Shown here piece by piece: positions 19,628 through 25,928 of a stretch of 64,000 bases of DNA (position 1 is the first letter of the stretch; the number at the start of each line of letters is the position of its first letter). Made by a program: the position numbers and the translations under genes. Below the pieces are notes generated by a model, which was not told the DNA's origin, did no database searches, and saw nothing but the letters and a program-made list of their open reading frames with translations. The stretch comes from M3007 sp964621185 (GTDB lineage Bacteria > Bacteroidota > Bacteroidia > Chitinophagales > Saprospiraceae), in the NCBI GenBank assembly GCA_964621185.1, contig CAZULM010000015.1:1-64000 (forward strand). The letters run 5' to 3'.

Positions 19628-19773
19628 TTGTTCGTTGTTCGTTCAAATACTCGCAGTTGGACATTCATCCATAAAACAGGCCCGCTCACTCAATTGGGTC
19701 AATGAATCTGCCAGCGTGTTGTAGCTTTACCTTAAAGAATTCTCTAAACACAAACCTTACAAATTTTTTCAAC

Positions 19774-20463
19774 ATGAAACTACTTTCGCGCTTTTCCGCA
19801 ACCTTGCCCCTTTTCGGGCTTCTTTTTGTCGCTTGCAAGCCAGACCCGCTGCCTGTACCGCCCGCCCCTGTGCCCAAAATCCAGTTTGATTCTTTGACCG
19901 TGGGCCAGTCAAGCCGCTACCTCGGCTGGACCAGCGATGATGCTGACGACGATCTCACCTACAGCGATGACACCTTGGTGTTGACCATAATTTCCCAAAA
20001 CGGGAATGGTTTTTTGGTGTCGGAGACCTTGCGGCCAGAAGGCGACGTCAACCCGATTTTTGAAACCGACAAAAACAAGGAATACCGGTACTATATCAAA
20101 TTGAAAGGAGATACCATCCATATAGACCCTTCGGCCAGCTCCAGTGTCCGGTCAAGGATGTTTGCCCCGCCACTCGGCCGGATCGGCTTCCCTAAATCAC
20201 GGTTTGCAAACCAAAGCGTGGCCATCGTTGGTTGGAAGACCGATATCCCGTTTTGCTTTTGCCTCAGCAACGGGTTTGTGGAGAATCTCACGCTTTTGGG
20301 GGCCAGCTATCCCTATTTGAATGTGCTGGTGGACAACACCCCGATGTCGTACAAGAGCGTTGGCCAAACGATTGTATATGCGGAGGAATCCGGGATCGTC
20401 CGGATTTCAGCCAATGGGTTCGCGTCTTCGGGCTTTGGCTGGGATTTGCTTCCGGGCGAATGA
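19774..20463 (+). CDS. lipoprotein, tandem paralogue A
   Basis: The protein has 229 aa. The start at 19,774 was chosen because a lipoprotein signal begins there (MKLLSRFSATLPLFGLLFVAC). The mature part has a proline spacer, then IQFDSLTVGQSSRYLGW, YSDDTLVLTIISQNGNGFLVSETLR, and the C-terminal landmarks NGFVENLTLLGASYPYLNVLVDNTPM and GFGWDLLPGE. The family is not recognised. It shares this whole pattern with the next gene, so the two are a tandem duplication. It may be a Bacteroidota beta-sandwich lipoprotein; function unknown. Confidence 0.75.
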   Translation: MKLLSRFSATLPLFGLLFVACKPDPLPVPPAPVPKIQFDSLTVGQSSRYLGWTSDDADDDLTYSDDTLVLTIISQNGNGFLVSETLRPEGDVNPIFETDKNKEYRYYIKLKGDTIHIDPSASSSVRSRMFAPPLGRIGFPKSRFANQSVAIVGWKTDIPFCFCLSNGFVENLTLLGASYPYLNVLVDNTPMSYKSVGQTIVYAEESGIVRISANGFASSGFGWDLLPGE

Positions 20464-20518
20464 TTCGGCCAACGATTCGGGAATTAGGAACGTCTTGGGA
20501 AAAAAACTATCGCACGTC

Positions 20519-21238
20519 ATGAAACTACCTATTTCGATCATTGCCTGTATCTCTTTTTGTCTGGTTATATGTTCCTGCTGCAAGCAAGCGCCGACAGATG
20601 GGCCAACATCACCCCCCACAGCCTACAAAGGCAAGCCTATCCGCTTTGACTCCTTAGCTGTGGGCCAAACGACCCTCTACATCGCCCTGGAAGGCGAAAA
20701 ATACAATTCCGGAGAAAACTACCTGTTCAGCTATACCGACGACACCCTGGAGCTCGCCATCGTTGCCCAGGATACCAATGGCTTTCTGGTCGCCGAATCG
20801 CTGCGCTATGCCGGCGACGTGTCGCAATGGCTGGCATACTACAAGGACAGCGTGCTGTACTACTACCTCCAGGTGGTGGACGACACGCTGCGCTTCAAAA
20901 AGCCGGGGGCTACTTTTTTGTATTCCCAGATTTTTCATTACCAACTCGTGAAGCAGGGCCTGCCGCTGGCAAAATTCAACAACCAAATCCTGAGCATCGA
21001 GGGCTGGAAGACGAGCTTGCCCTACTGTGAGTGCCGCCGCACGGGTTATGTGGAAAATTACAGCCTGCTCGGCGCTGAGTTCCCCTACCTGAACGTGCTG
21101 GTAGAGAACTCGGCCATGGCGCTCGACGGCAACGGCGAAACTTATGCGTATGCGCCGCGCTACGGCCTGGTGCGGTCATCGACCTACAGTTGGTGGACTT
21201 CCAATGGGTACGGCTGGGATTTGCTGACGGTAGAGTAG
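20519..21238 (+). CDS. lipoprotein, tandem paralogue B
   Basis: The 239-aa lipoprotein has its signal at 20,519 (MKLPISIIACISFCLVICSC). It shares all landmarks with paralogue A: IRFDSLAVGQTTLYIAL, YTDDTLELAIVAQDTNGFLVAESLR, IEGWKTSLPYC, TGYVENYSLLGAEFPYLNVLVENSAM and GYGWDLLTVE. The gap between the two genes is 55 bp, so they are probably one transcript. The paired Cys-x-Cys (YCEC here, FCFC in A) before the conserved Gly-Tyr/Phe-Val-Glu-Asn is notable and could be a disulfide or a metal site. Function unknown. Confidence 0.75.
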   Translation: MKLPISIIACISFCLVICSCCKQAPTDGPTSPPTAYKGKPIRFDSLAVGQTTLYIALEGEKYNSGENYLFSYTDDTLELAIVAQDTNGFLVAESLRYAGDVSQWLAYYKDSVLYYYLQVVDDTLRFKKPGATFLYSQIFHYQLVKQGLPLAKFNNQILSIEGWKTSLPYCECRRTGYVENYSLLGAEFPYLNVLVENSAMALDGNGETYAYAPRYGLVRSSTYSWWTSNGYGWDLLTVE

Positions 21239-21676
21239 GTTTGCAAAACATTCAATGCCTCGCCTGAACTATTTTGCGCCAAATAGGGTTACCTTTGCGG
21301 AAGTTCTTTGAGCCTGCGTTTTTGTTACTCACAACGGCACGACGAGCGCATACAACTTGATATGTTTCGCGCAGATTTTACGCAGATTTTTTTCGCAGAT
21401 TTTACGCAGAAAAAATCTGTGTACAACCTGTGCGAAATAAAAATGGCTAGTAGTTTGCGACGCGCCCAAGTCTGGCCGCGTTTGTGTTCGTTGTGTCGTC
21501 GTGTCGTTGTTAGAAACGAAAACGTTTAGCAGGAAGCTTTACGGTACACTGAATTGCCCGCTTTCGCTGAGCGTGGTGGTGTGGGAACCCGCCTTCGCCT
21601 AGGGAACGGCGGAAACCCGCCTTCGCCGAGCGTGTTGGTGGGCAAACCCGCCTTCGCCAAGGTTACGGCGGGTAAA
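21239..21676. other. repeat-rich gap upstream of tmRNA
   Basis: No gene. It holds a TACCTTTG -7-like box at 21,290-21,297. Next is a tract of CGCAGATTTTA-type direct repeats at about 21,367-21,418. A GTCGTTGTGTCGTCGTG-family motif lies at 21,484-21,515. Degenerate tandem copies of the ACCCGCCTTCGCC palindromic repeat fill 21,556-21,676, the last of which touches the first base of tmRNA. Confidence 0.7.
21645..21676 (-). repeat. RNA-gene-abutting palindromic repeat (left of tmRNA)
   Basis: AACCCGCCTTCGCC...GGCGGGTAAA, the exact reverse complement (one inner substitution) of 22,075-22,106. It ends at the nucleotide before the mature tmRNA 5' GGGGCTG. Confidence 0.85.
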
Positions 21677-22073
21677 GGGGCTGCACGGTATTGACGGGAA
21701 AGTGTAGTCGCTTCGTAAGCATGCAGGGGCATGGTTGGTTACCCCTTAAAAAATAACGACTAAACAACAACTGGCAACAACCAGTATGCTATGGCAGCCT
21801 AATTCCACGAATTAGGAAGCTATTGCGCCGCGTGAGGGCTGCGCTCAGCGCCCCCTCTTAGCCTTGATGCCTGCTACACAGGCCGCCGCGCATCGCTAAA
21901 AAAGCAGGATTGCCTGAGGGGATGTCTCGACCCAAGGGTGAAACACAGAGGATAAGGCGCGGATCGGACGGTCACTGAACCAATCCCGCGCTCGAAAACC
22001 CAATCAGTGAATAAGCATGTAGAAGGCGTTGCGGCGCTTTGTCCGGACGCGAGTTCGACTCTCGCCAGCTCCA
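21677..22073 (+). ncRNA. ssrA: transfer-messenger RNA (tmRNA)
   Basis: tmRNA rescues stalled ribosomes and tags the nascent chain for proteolysis. The 5' end GGGGCTG (21,677-21,683) pairs with CAGCTCC (22,066-22,072) to form the acceptor stem, with discriminator A at 22,073; CCA is not encoded. The T arm is GCGAG-TTCGACT-CTCGC at 22,049-22,065. The tag frame reads GGC AAC AAC CAG TAT GCT ATG GCA GCC TAA at 21,773-21,802 (GNNQYAMAA-stop), the usual ending ...YAxAA for degradation by ClpXP. The 397-nt length is typical. A terminator follows at 22,144-22,178. Both ends touch palindromic repeats, and the 3' end is duplicated at 24,153-24,178. Confidence 0.96.
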
Positions 22074-22074
22074 C

Positions 22075-22106
22075 TTTACCCGCCGTAGCCTTGGCGAAGG
22101 CGGGTT
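22075..22106 (+). repeat. RNA-gene-abutting palindromic repeat (right of tmRNA)
   Basis: TTTACCCGCCGTAGCC...GGCGGGTT, starting two bases after the tmRNA 3' end. Identical to 24,180-24,211. Confidence 0.85.
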
Positions 22107-22143
22107 GCCGCCAAAGCGCAGCGGGAAGGCGGTTTTTTAAAAA

Positions 22144-22178
22144 AAGCCAATCATCTGATCTTCAGATGTTTGGCTTTT
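22144..22178 (+). terminator. tmRNA terminator
   Basis: Hairpin AAGCCAATCATCTG / AGATGTTTGGCTT followed by seven T. Confidence 0.8.
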
Positions 22179-22225
22179 TTTGTTTGAAGAACTTTGGGTG
22201 AATAGCTTGGTTTGCCTTGCGATAA

Positions 22226-22635
22226 CTATGGCAGAAAAGGATTTACAATGGTTAGTTTGCCTTCAATCAACTGCCCATTTTGCATGTCCTCGGAATACAA
22301 AGTTGAACATCCAACTGACAAAACGTTACTCAAAATCAGGCAATCATACATAGAATAACCATACTTATTTGCCAAATGCAAGGCTTCCTTGAGGGTGTCA
22401 GGTTGGTTGGTAAAAACTGCAAAGTTTTGGCAAAGCTCTGCAATTGTACCAACTATCTCCATCCAATCCTTGCCAAATTTCTTCCGAAGGGTATTGGATA
22501 GCTGTTGCAATACCTGAATACTTATCCATGCCTCAGGGCTTTGGGCAAGCTCCACAGCAATCCGCTTTTTTCAGGCTCCGTTTCGGTATAGCAATACACC
22601 AAAACATTCGTATCAAAAAAGACTTTATCGCTCAT
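22226..22635 (-). pseudogene. PIN-domain (VapC-like) toxin gene with a frameshift
   Basis: The start at 22,635 gives MSDKVFFDTNVLVYCYTE, the PIN N-terminus with the first catalytic Asp (Asp8). The frame then closes after about 36 codons. The rest of the domain (ELAQSPEAWISIQVLQQLSN ... YDCLILSNVL ... STLYSEDMQNGQ, with the later acidic residues) is in the -1 frame down to 22,226. The frames join at a run of six A in GAAAAAAGC (complement of about 22,566-22,571); one more A would restore a 137-aa PIN protein. PIN toxins are Mg-dependent RNases. This may be a decayed gene, an assembly error in a homopolymer, or slippage. Its start overlaps the antitoxin stop by 11 nt. Confidence 0.8.
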
Positions 22636-22819
22636 TTGCCTCTTCTCGGTTGAAATTAAAGCTCCTTGTGTCTATTTTGGTAGCCTTAAACTCTTTTTTG
22701 GGCGATGCTTTCGATTCTTTTTTTTCCTGCTGCGGCGAAATTCGAATCACGTGCATTTGCTCCAATTCCCTGAGCAGGATTAGGGCATGCTTGTCCAATA
22801 TTTCGATGGTATATGTCAT
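22625..22819 (-). CDS. antitoxin of VapBC-like pair
   Basis: This 64-aa protein (MTYTIEILDKHALILLRELEQM...) has a short helix-forming N-terminus and a Lys-rich C-terminus, typical of the small antitoxins that precede PIN toxins in Bacteroidota. The start at 22,819 was chosen by this pattern; the frame extends further upstream without protein-like character. The toxin gene begins inside its last codons (ATGAGCGATAA), which indicates translational coupling. It would neutralise the PIN RNase and repress its own promoter. Confidence 0.7.
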   Translation of the reverse strand: MTYTIEILDKHALILLRELEQMHVIRISPQQEKKESKASPKKEFKATKIDTRSFNFNREEANER

Positions 22820-22951
22820 GGAAGTAAATTTAGGCTCCAAAGTTAGGGGAAAAAGTCGGGCGGCAAAACGAATCCGGTTCTCGATGCCCCAATAAGCGCG
22901 AAACAAAATACATTTGTCGCAACGCTCACTGCCTAATCTGAATGCTGCCGC

Positions 22952-23164
22952 ATGAACTTAACCCAATACATCCAAAACCTGAACACCCGATACCAAACAG
23001 GGATCAGCCGCGAACACAGCTATAAGCCCGCGCAAAAGTGGCTGAAAGACAGGAAGGGGCGGGAATTGGGGTATGAAGATATTTTGCATTATCAAAAGAT
23101 CGTGGTGGCGTTGGTGGAAACGGATCGGGTGATGAAAAAAATAGATGAAATCGGGGTGGTGTAG
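22952..23164 (+). pseudogene. type ISP restriction-modification enzyme reduced to its N- and C-terminal ends
   Basis: The 70-codon frame reads MNLTQYIQNLNTRYQTGISREHSYK followed at once by PAQKWLKDRKGRELGYEDIL...VVALVETDRVMKKIDEIG. From family knowledge, the first 25 residues match the extreme N-terminus of LlaBIII-type (type ISP) restriction-methylases, where EHSYR leads into the nuclease domain. The last 45 match the extreme C-terminus of the target-recognition domain. Nuclease, helicase and methylase domains (some 900 residues) would have been removed in frame. It has no catalytic residue and is most likely a deletion scar. Confidence 0.7.
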
Positions 23165-23208
23165 CCAATTTCCAGAATTTACAACCTAACATCTTAATTG
23201 CCTTTATC

Positions 23209-23727
23209 ATGGGTGCAACATTACCTGAAACCCAGCCCCACAAGCCGCCTCCAAAAAAGAAAACAGCGATACCTGTAATAGTTGCGGGTGTGCTGTTCCT
23301 GATCGTATGTGCGCTCAAATGGCAGGATGTAGTCGAGTATGTGAATGGGGAAGCCCAACTAACTGAAAAGCATCAAAAGCAATTGGAAAAGAAGCTGAAT
23401 GAAATGGAAGATGCTGAACAGTACGCCCTGGTGGCCACCAAAGACGGTTTCTTCCCTTGCCTGCACAGCGGCTTTGTTCGGTATTACCTGCATGTTGGCG
23501 AAGTGTGGAAATACGGCGTAACGACAAAAGGGGAACGTGGGCGGTACAGCAGTGAATTCATCTTGAATAATTCGGTGGCCTATATTGTGCAGTTTCAAGG
23601 CACCCTGACCGAATGTTTCCAGGCGGAACAAATTCAGCTTTTTTCCTACCCTGTGCTGCCTGAAAACCTTGCCCGCCCGGAAATGTACAGGTTGTTGCGC
23701 CCGCCGAACAACCCGATCCTAAAATAA
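23209..23727 (+). CDS. single-TM hypothetical protein, possible GIY-YIG-like domain
   Basis: The protein has 172 aa: a Pro/Lys-rich cytosolic start, one TM (about 20-36, AIPVIVAGVLFLIVCAL), a charged helix (KHQKQLEKKLNEMEDAEQ), then a compact domain with VGEVWKYGVTTKGERGRYSS, then FQGTLTECFQAEQIQL and a tail LPENLARPEMYRLLRPP. The 'WKYGVT...RY...' strand-turn and later Glu resemble GIY-YIG/URI nuclease fragments seen at toxin C-termini in Bacteroidota, but I cannot confirm this. It lies in the island between the tmRNA 3'-end copies. Confidence 0.55.
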   Translation: MGATLPETQPHKPPPKKKTAIPVIVAGVLFLIVCALKWQDVVEYVNGEAQLTEKHQKQLEKKLNEMEDAEQYALVATKDGFFPCLHSGFVRYYLHVGEVWKYGVTTKGERGRYSSEFILNNSVAYIVQFQGTLTECFQAEQIQLFSYPVLPENLARPEMYRLLRPPNNPILK

Positions 23728-23753
23728 ATTTTCCAAGGGATTACGGATTTACC

Positions 23754-23761
23754 TATTTTTG
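23754..23761 (+). promoter_or_regulatory. -7 box TATTTTTG
   Basis: TAnnTTTG match that runs directly into the first of three TTGTACAA operators, so any transcript would begin inside the operator block. Confidence 0.45.
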
Positions 23762-23790
23762 TACAAATATTTGTACACATTCTTGTACAA
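23759..23790. promoter_or_regulatory. three TTGTACAA palindromes at 12-bp spacing
   Basis: TTGTACAA (23,759-66), TTGTACAC (23,771-78), TTGTACAA (23,783-90). The octamers recur exactly every 12 bp, between a -7 box and the start codon at 23,802. This is a probable cooperative repressor operator; the regulator is unknown. Confidence 0.7.
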
Positions 23791-23801
23791 GTTTGAAAAA
23801 C

Positions 23802-24068
23802 ATGGAAGTTACAAAAATCGCAGAACAGGCTGTTGCCGACAAGATCGACACCCAATATGTCACGGCGCATTTTTCCGATGTGAAAAATGTAGGGATTGTC
23901 TTTTTGTGTACCAGTGATGAAACCGACCAGGAAGAAGATGAATGGTTTGATGAAAAGGGCAGGCACAACTTTGTTATCCGCTTGCCTTATGACCTGGTGA
24001 AAAACTCCCCCGACATTCGGGCGTACATGGTGGCCATTGTAAAAGAACGGTTGGGCGAAGCCGCGTAA
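23802..24068 (+). CDS. small acidic hypothetical protein under the TTGTACAA block
   Basis: This 88-aa soluble protein (MEVTKIAEQAVADKIDTQYVTAHFSDVK...) has an acidic middle (SDETDQEEDEWFDEKG) and a helical C-terminus (LVKNSPDIRAYMVAIVKERLG). The ATG at 23,802 was preferred over an upstream TTG at 23,793 that overlaps the operator region. Family not recognised. An operator-controlled small gene in an island could be a regulator, anti-restriction protein or toxin partner; nothing in the sequence decides. A weak hairpin (GTGGT...ACCAC then T5) follows at 24,075-24,098. Confidence 0.6.
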   Translation: MEVTKIAEQAVADKIDTQYVTAHFSDVKNVGIVFLCTSDETDQEEDEWFDEKGRHNFVIRLPYDLVKNSPDIRAYMVAIVKERLGEAA

Positions 24069-24152
24069 AGAAAAAGGTGGTTTTTTACACCACTTTTTAC
24101 ACCACCACTTTAAAATACTTTCACAAAGTATTCTATTTCAGTGTTTTATGCT

Positions 24153-24260
24153 GTGAGGTTCAACACTCGCCAGCTCCACTTTACCCGCCGTAGCCTTGGC
24201 GAAGGCGGGTTCACACACAATTTTAAAGCCAATCACCTGAATGTCAGGCGTTTGGCTTTT
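24153..24260 (+). pseudogene. degenerate second copy of the tmRNA 3' end with repeat and terminator
   Basis: 24,153-24,178 reads GTGAGGTTCAACACTCGCCAGCTCCA, a T-arm/acceptor 3' half with an 8-nt loop. The palindromic repeat (24,180-24,211) and a terminator-like hairpin (24,225-24,260, AAAGCCAATCACCTGA ... GGCTTT then T) follow. There is no 5' half, so it cannot be a functional tmRNA. It marks the right edge of the candidate island. Confidence 0.7.
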
Positions 24261-24339
24261 TTTGTCGCTGAAACGCTGTTAAGATTTCGCCAGCTTTCCC
24301 AGAAAAAAACTTGGATGGTTCATTCGATAAAATTGCGTT

Positions 24340-24444
24340 TATAGTCAACGCAAAGTGGTTGTGAAAACCGTGATCGCATAATCATTTGAAAACCAGATGT
24401 ATTTAATCACTCAAATCATCAAAATCACTTTAATCATAGTATAA
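24340..24444. repeat. about 100-bp direct repeat, copy 1
   Basis: ATAGTCAACGCAAAG... to the AGTATA end; it matches 25,118-25,220 at most positions. The two copies bracket the YqaE-like pseudogene. Confidence 0.85.
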
Positions 24445-24593
24445 CTTGGAGCTGGGCATTTTGAGAAAAAATTTTACTCTAAACCCGATAAAAGGAAAGG
24501 ATAGAAGTGCTACTAATATTAACTCTGTTCTGGTTGTCAAAAAATGCATGAGGAGAATAAATTATGTATTTGTCAGCATTTTTTAAGAACGGG

Positions 24594-25018
24594 TCAATAT
24601 GAAAAGCAATCACAAAAGTTTTCAAATGTTACGAGAAGAGCGAAAATTACACCAGGAAGCCAAAATACAAGGGTTAAAAAAATTGTAACCCAAAAACGCC
24701 AACCAACACTTTTTTCAGCCAATAAAACTCCAATTGGAGGGATTAGAACTGAGAATAGGGAGACAAAAATTAGACCTGAATAGTTAGGGTCATTTAGATA
24801 CTTGATTATTTCATTTTTTATTTTCTTTCGTATTGCTTTTTTTTCATTTTTGGTAATTTTACCAAGGCTTCATTATTGGAATAATGTTTGTCTATAGTTG
24901 TTTCGCGACTCCCCATTGAAAAATCCCTAATAAAAGTTGAATTACTTTGGGATTTGCATGCAAACAAATTTGGGCTGCAAAAAAATATTGACACTAGGGC
25001 AAAAATTAGAGTTCTCAT
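24594..25018 (-). pseudogene. YqaE/Pmp3-family membrane protein gene with a frameshift
   Basis: The start at 25,018 gives a signal-like N-terminus (MRTLIFALVSIFFCSPNLFAC) and a linker to KLPKMKKK. It then closes at 24,818. In the -1 frame the sequence continues as a textbook Pmp3 domain (VSLFSVLIPPIGVLLAE, GWRFWVTIFLTLVFWLPG, VIFALLV) to the stop at 24,594. The frames meet at eight A (complement of 24,837-24,844); one added A gives a protein of about 141 aa. Pmp3 proteins are two-TM membrane proteins linked to ion and stress homeostasis, and a leader-bearing form is known in Bacteroidota. It could be pseudogenised, an assembly error, or slippage. Confidence 0.75.
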
Positions 25019-25117
25019 GATCGCAAATCTTTATACTGGTTGAAAACAATGCTACAAATCTAAACCCTTGATTAAAATATAGAATAACGGAATTCCACTA
25101 CCCCCAAAATTTTTTAA

Positions 25118-25220
25118 TATAGTCAACGCAAAGCGGTCGTGAAAATCATGATCGCATAATCATTTGAAAATCAGATGTTTTTAATAACTCAAATCATACA
25201 AATCACTTTATTCAGAGTAT
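25118..25220. repeat. about 100-bp direct repeat, copy 2
   Basis: Second copy of 24,340-24,444. Its end reaches to within 4 bp of the LuxR-type regulator stop codon. Confidence 0.85.
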
Positions 25221-25223
25221 ATC

Positions 25224-25928
25224 TCACCCCGCGCACAACTTATACTCCAGCGCAATCTTCACCAAATCAGTCATTTTGCTGATGCCCAATTTCCGGTAAA
25301 TATTGCTCCGGTGCACCTCAACAGTATTGAAGGAGATCTGCAATTTTTTCGCGATGGCTTCCGAGGTGGCGCCCTGTACGATCTCGCACACGATTTCCCG
25401 CTCGCGTTTCGACAGGGGCAGGTCTTCGGATTTCGCGTTGCGGGGCAGGGGCGCATTGTATTTTTGGGCCAAAGGGTACATCTTTTCCCCCTTGTACACC
25501 CGCTTGATCACCTCCAGCAAGCGCTGCCTGCCTTCGCCCTTGGTGACATATCCCTCGATTTGATGGGCCAGCGCCTCCTTTATCAGCGCATCCGATTCGT
25601 ACATGGAGAACAGGATCACCTTGATGTGGGGATGCGCGTTTTTTGCCAAAATAGCCGCTTCGATGCCGTTCATGCCGCTCATGGCATAGTCCAGTACCAA
25701 AATATCGGCATGGCGGATGGTTTCCAGCCGCGCCATCAGCTCTTCCCCGCTTTTGGCCACCCCGATCACCTGGAACGGGTGCTTGTCGTAGTTGATGCCG
25801 ACGGGCAGGAGGCTGCCCGGGTCTTCCGGCTCAGGCGCGCCCATGGCAGGCGCGAGGATGGCCTTGAGTCCATCCAGCACGATTTCGTGGTCGTCGGCGA
25901 TGACGATTTTAATGGGCCTGTTCATCAT
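25224..25928 (-). CDS. LuxR/NarL-type response regulator
   Basis: This 234-aa regulator has a receiver domain (IVIADDHEIVLDG at 8-20, phospho-acceptor Asp80 in ILVLDYAMSG, the Lys of YVTKGEG) and a C-terminal LuxR HTH (about 170-228: LSKREREIVCEIVQG, then TVEVHRSNIYRKLGI). The receiver carries an unusual extra loop of some 20 residues rich in Pro/Gly/Glu between helix 1 and strand 2 (APAMGAPEPEDPG...). The start was set at 25,928; upstream frame lies inside the kinase gene. It overlaps the kinase gene by 20 nt and is its partner. Confidence 0.93.
   Translation of the reverse strand: MMNRPIKIVIADDHEIVLDGLKAILAPAMGAPEPEDPGSLLPVGINYDKHPFQVIGVAKSGEELMARLETIRHADILVLDYAMSGMNGIEAAILAKNAHPHIKVILFSMYESDALIKEALAHQIEGYVTKGEGRQRLLEVIKRVYKGEKMYPLAQKYNAPLPRNAKSEDLPLSKREREIVCEIVQGATSEAIAKKLQISFNTVEVHRSNIYRKLGISKMTDLVKIALEYKLCAG

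Larger units (their letters stand above)
22074..24178. mobile_element. candidate eroded genomic island at the ssrA 3' end
   Basis: The segment lies between the tmRNA 3' end and a second copy of that 3' end at 24,153-24,211. Both copies read CTCGCCAGCTCCACTTTACC and onward for 48 bp, each followed by an analogous terminator. It contains a VapBC-like pair with a frameshift, a deleted type ISP restriction gene, and two small ORFs. tmRNA 3' ends are well-known integrase attachment sites. No integrase is present, so this is a remnant or a non-autonomous island. Alternatively the RNA end and its repeat were simply duplicated. Confidence 0.5.

Noticed and set aside
22007..22201. 64-codon open frame over the end of tmRNA
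   Set aside because: It covers the tmRNA T arm, palindromic repeat and terminator; these RNA features explain the sequence.
24544..24783. 79-codon open frame on the plus strand
   Set aside because: It is antisense to the Pmp3 domain of the YqaE-like gene, which explains the open frame.
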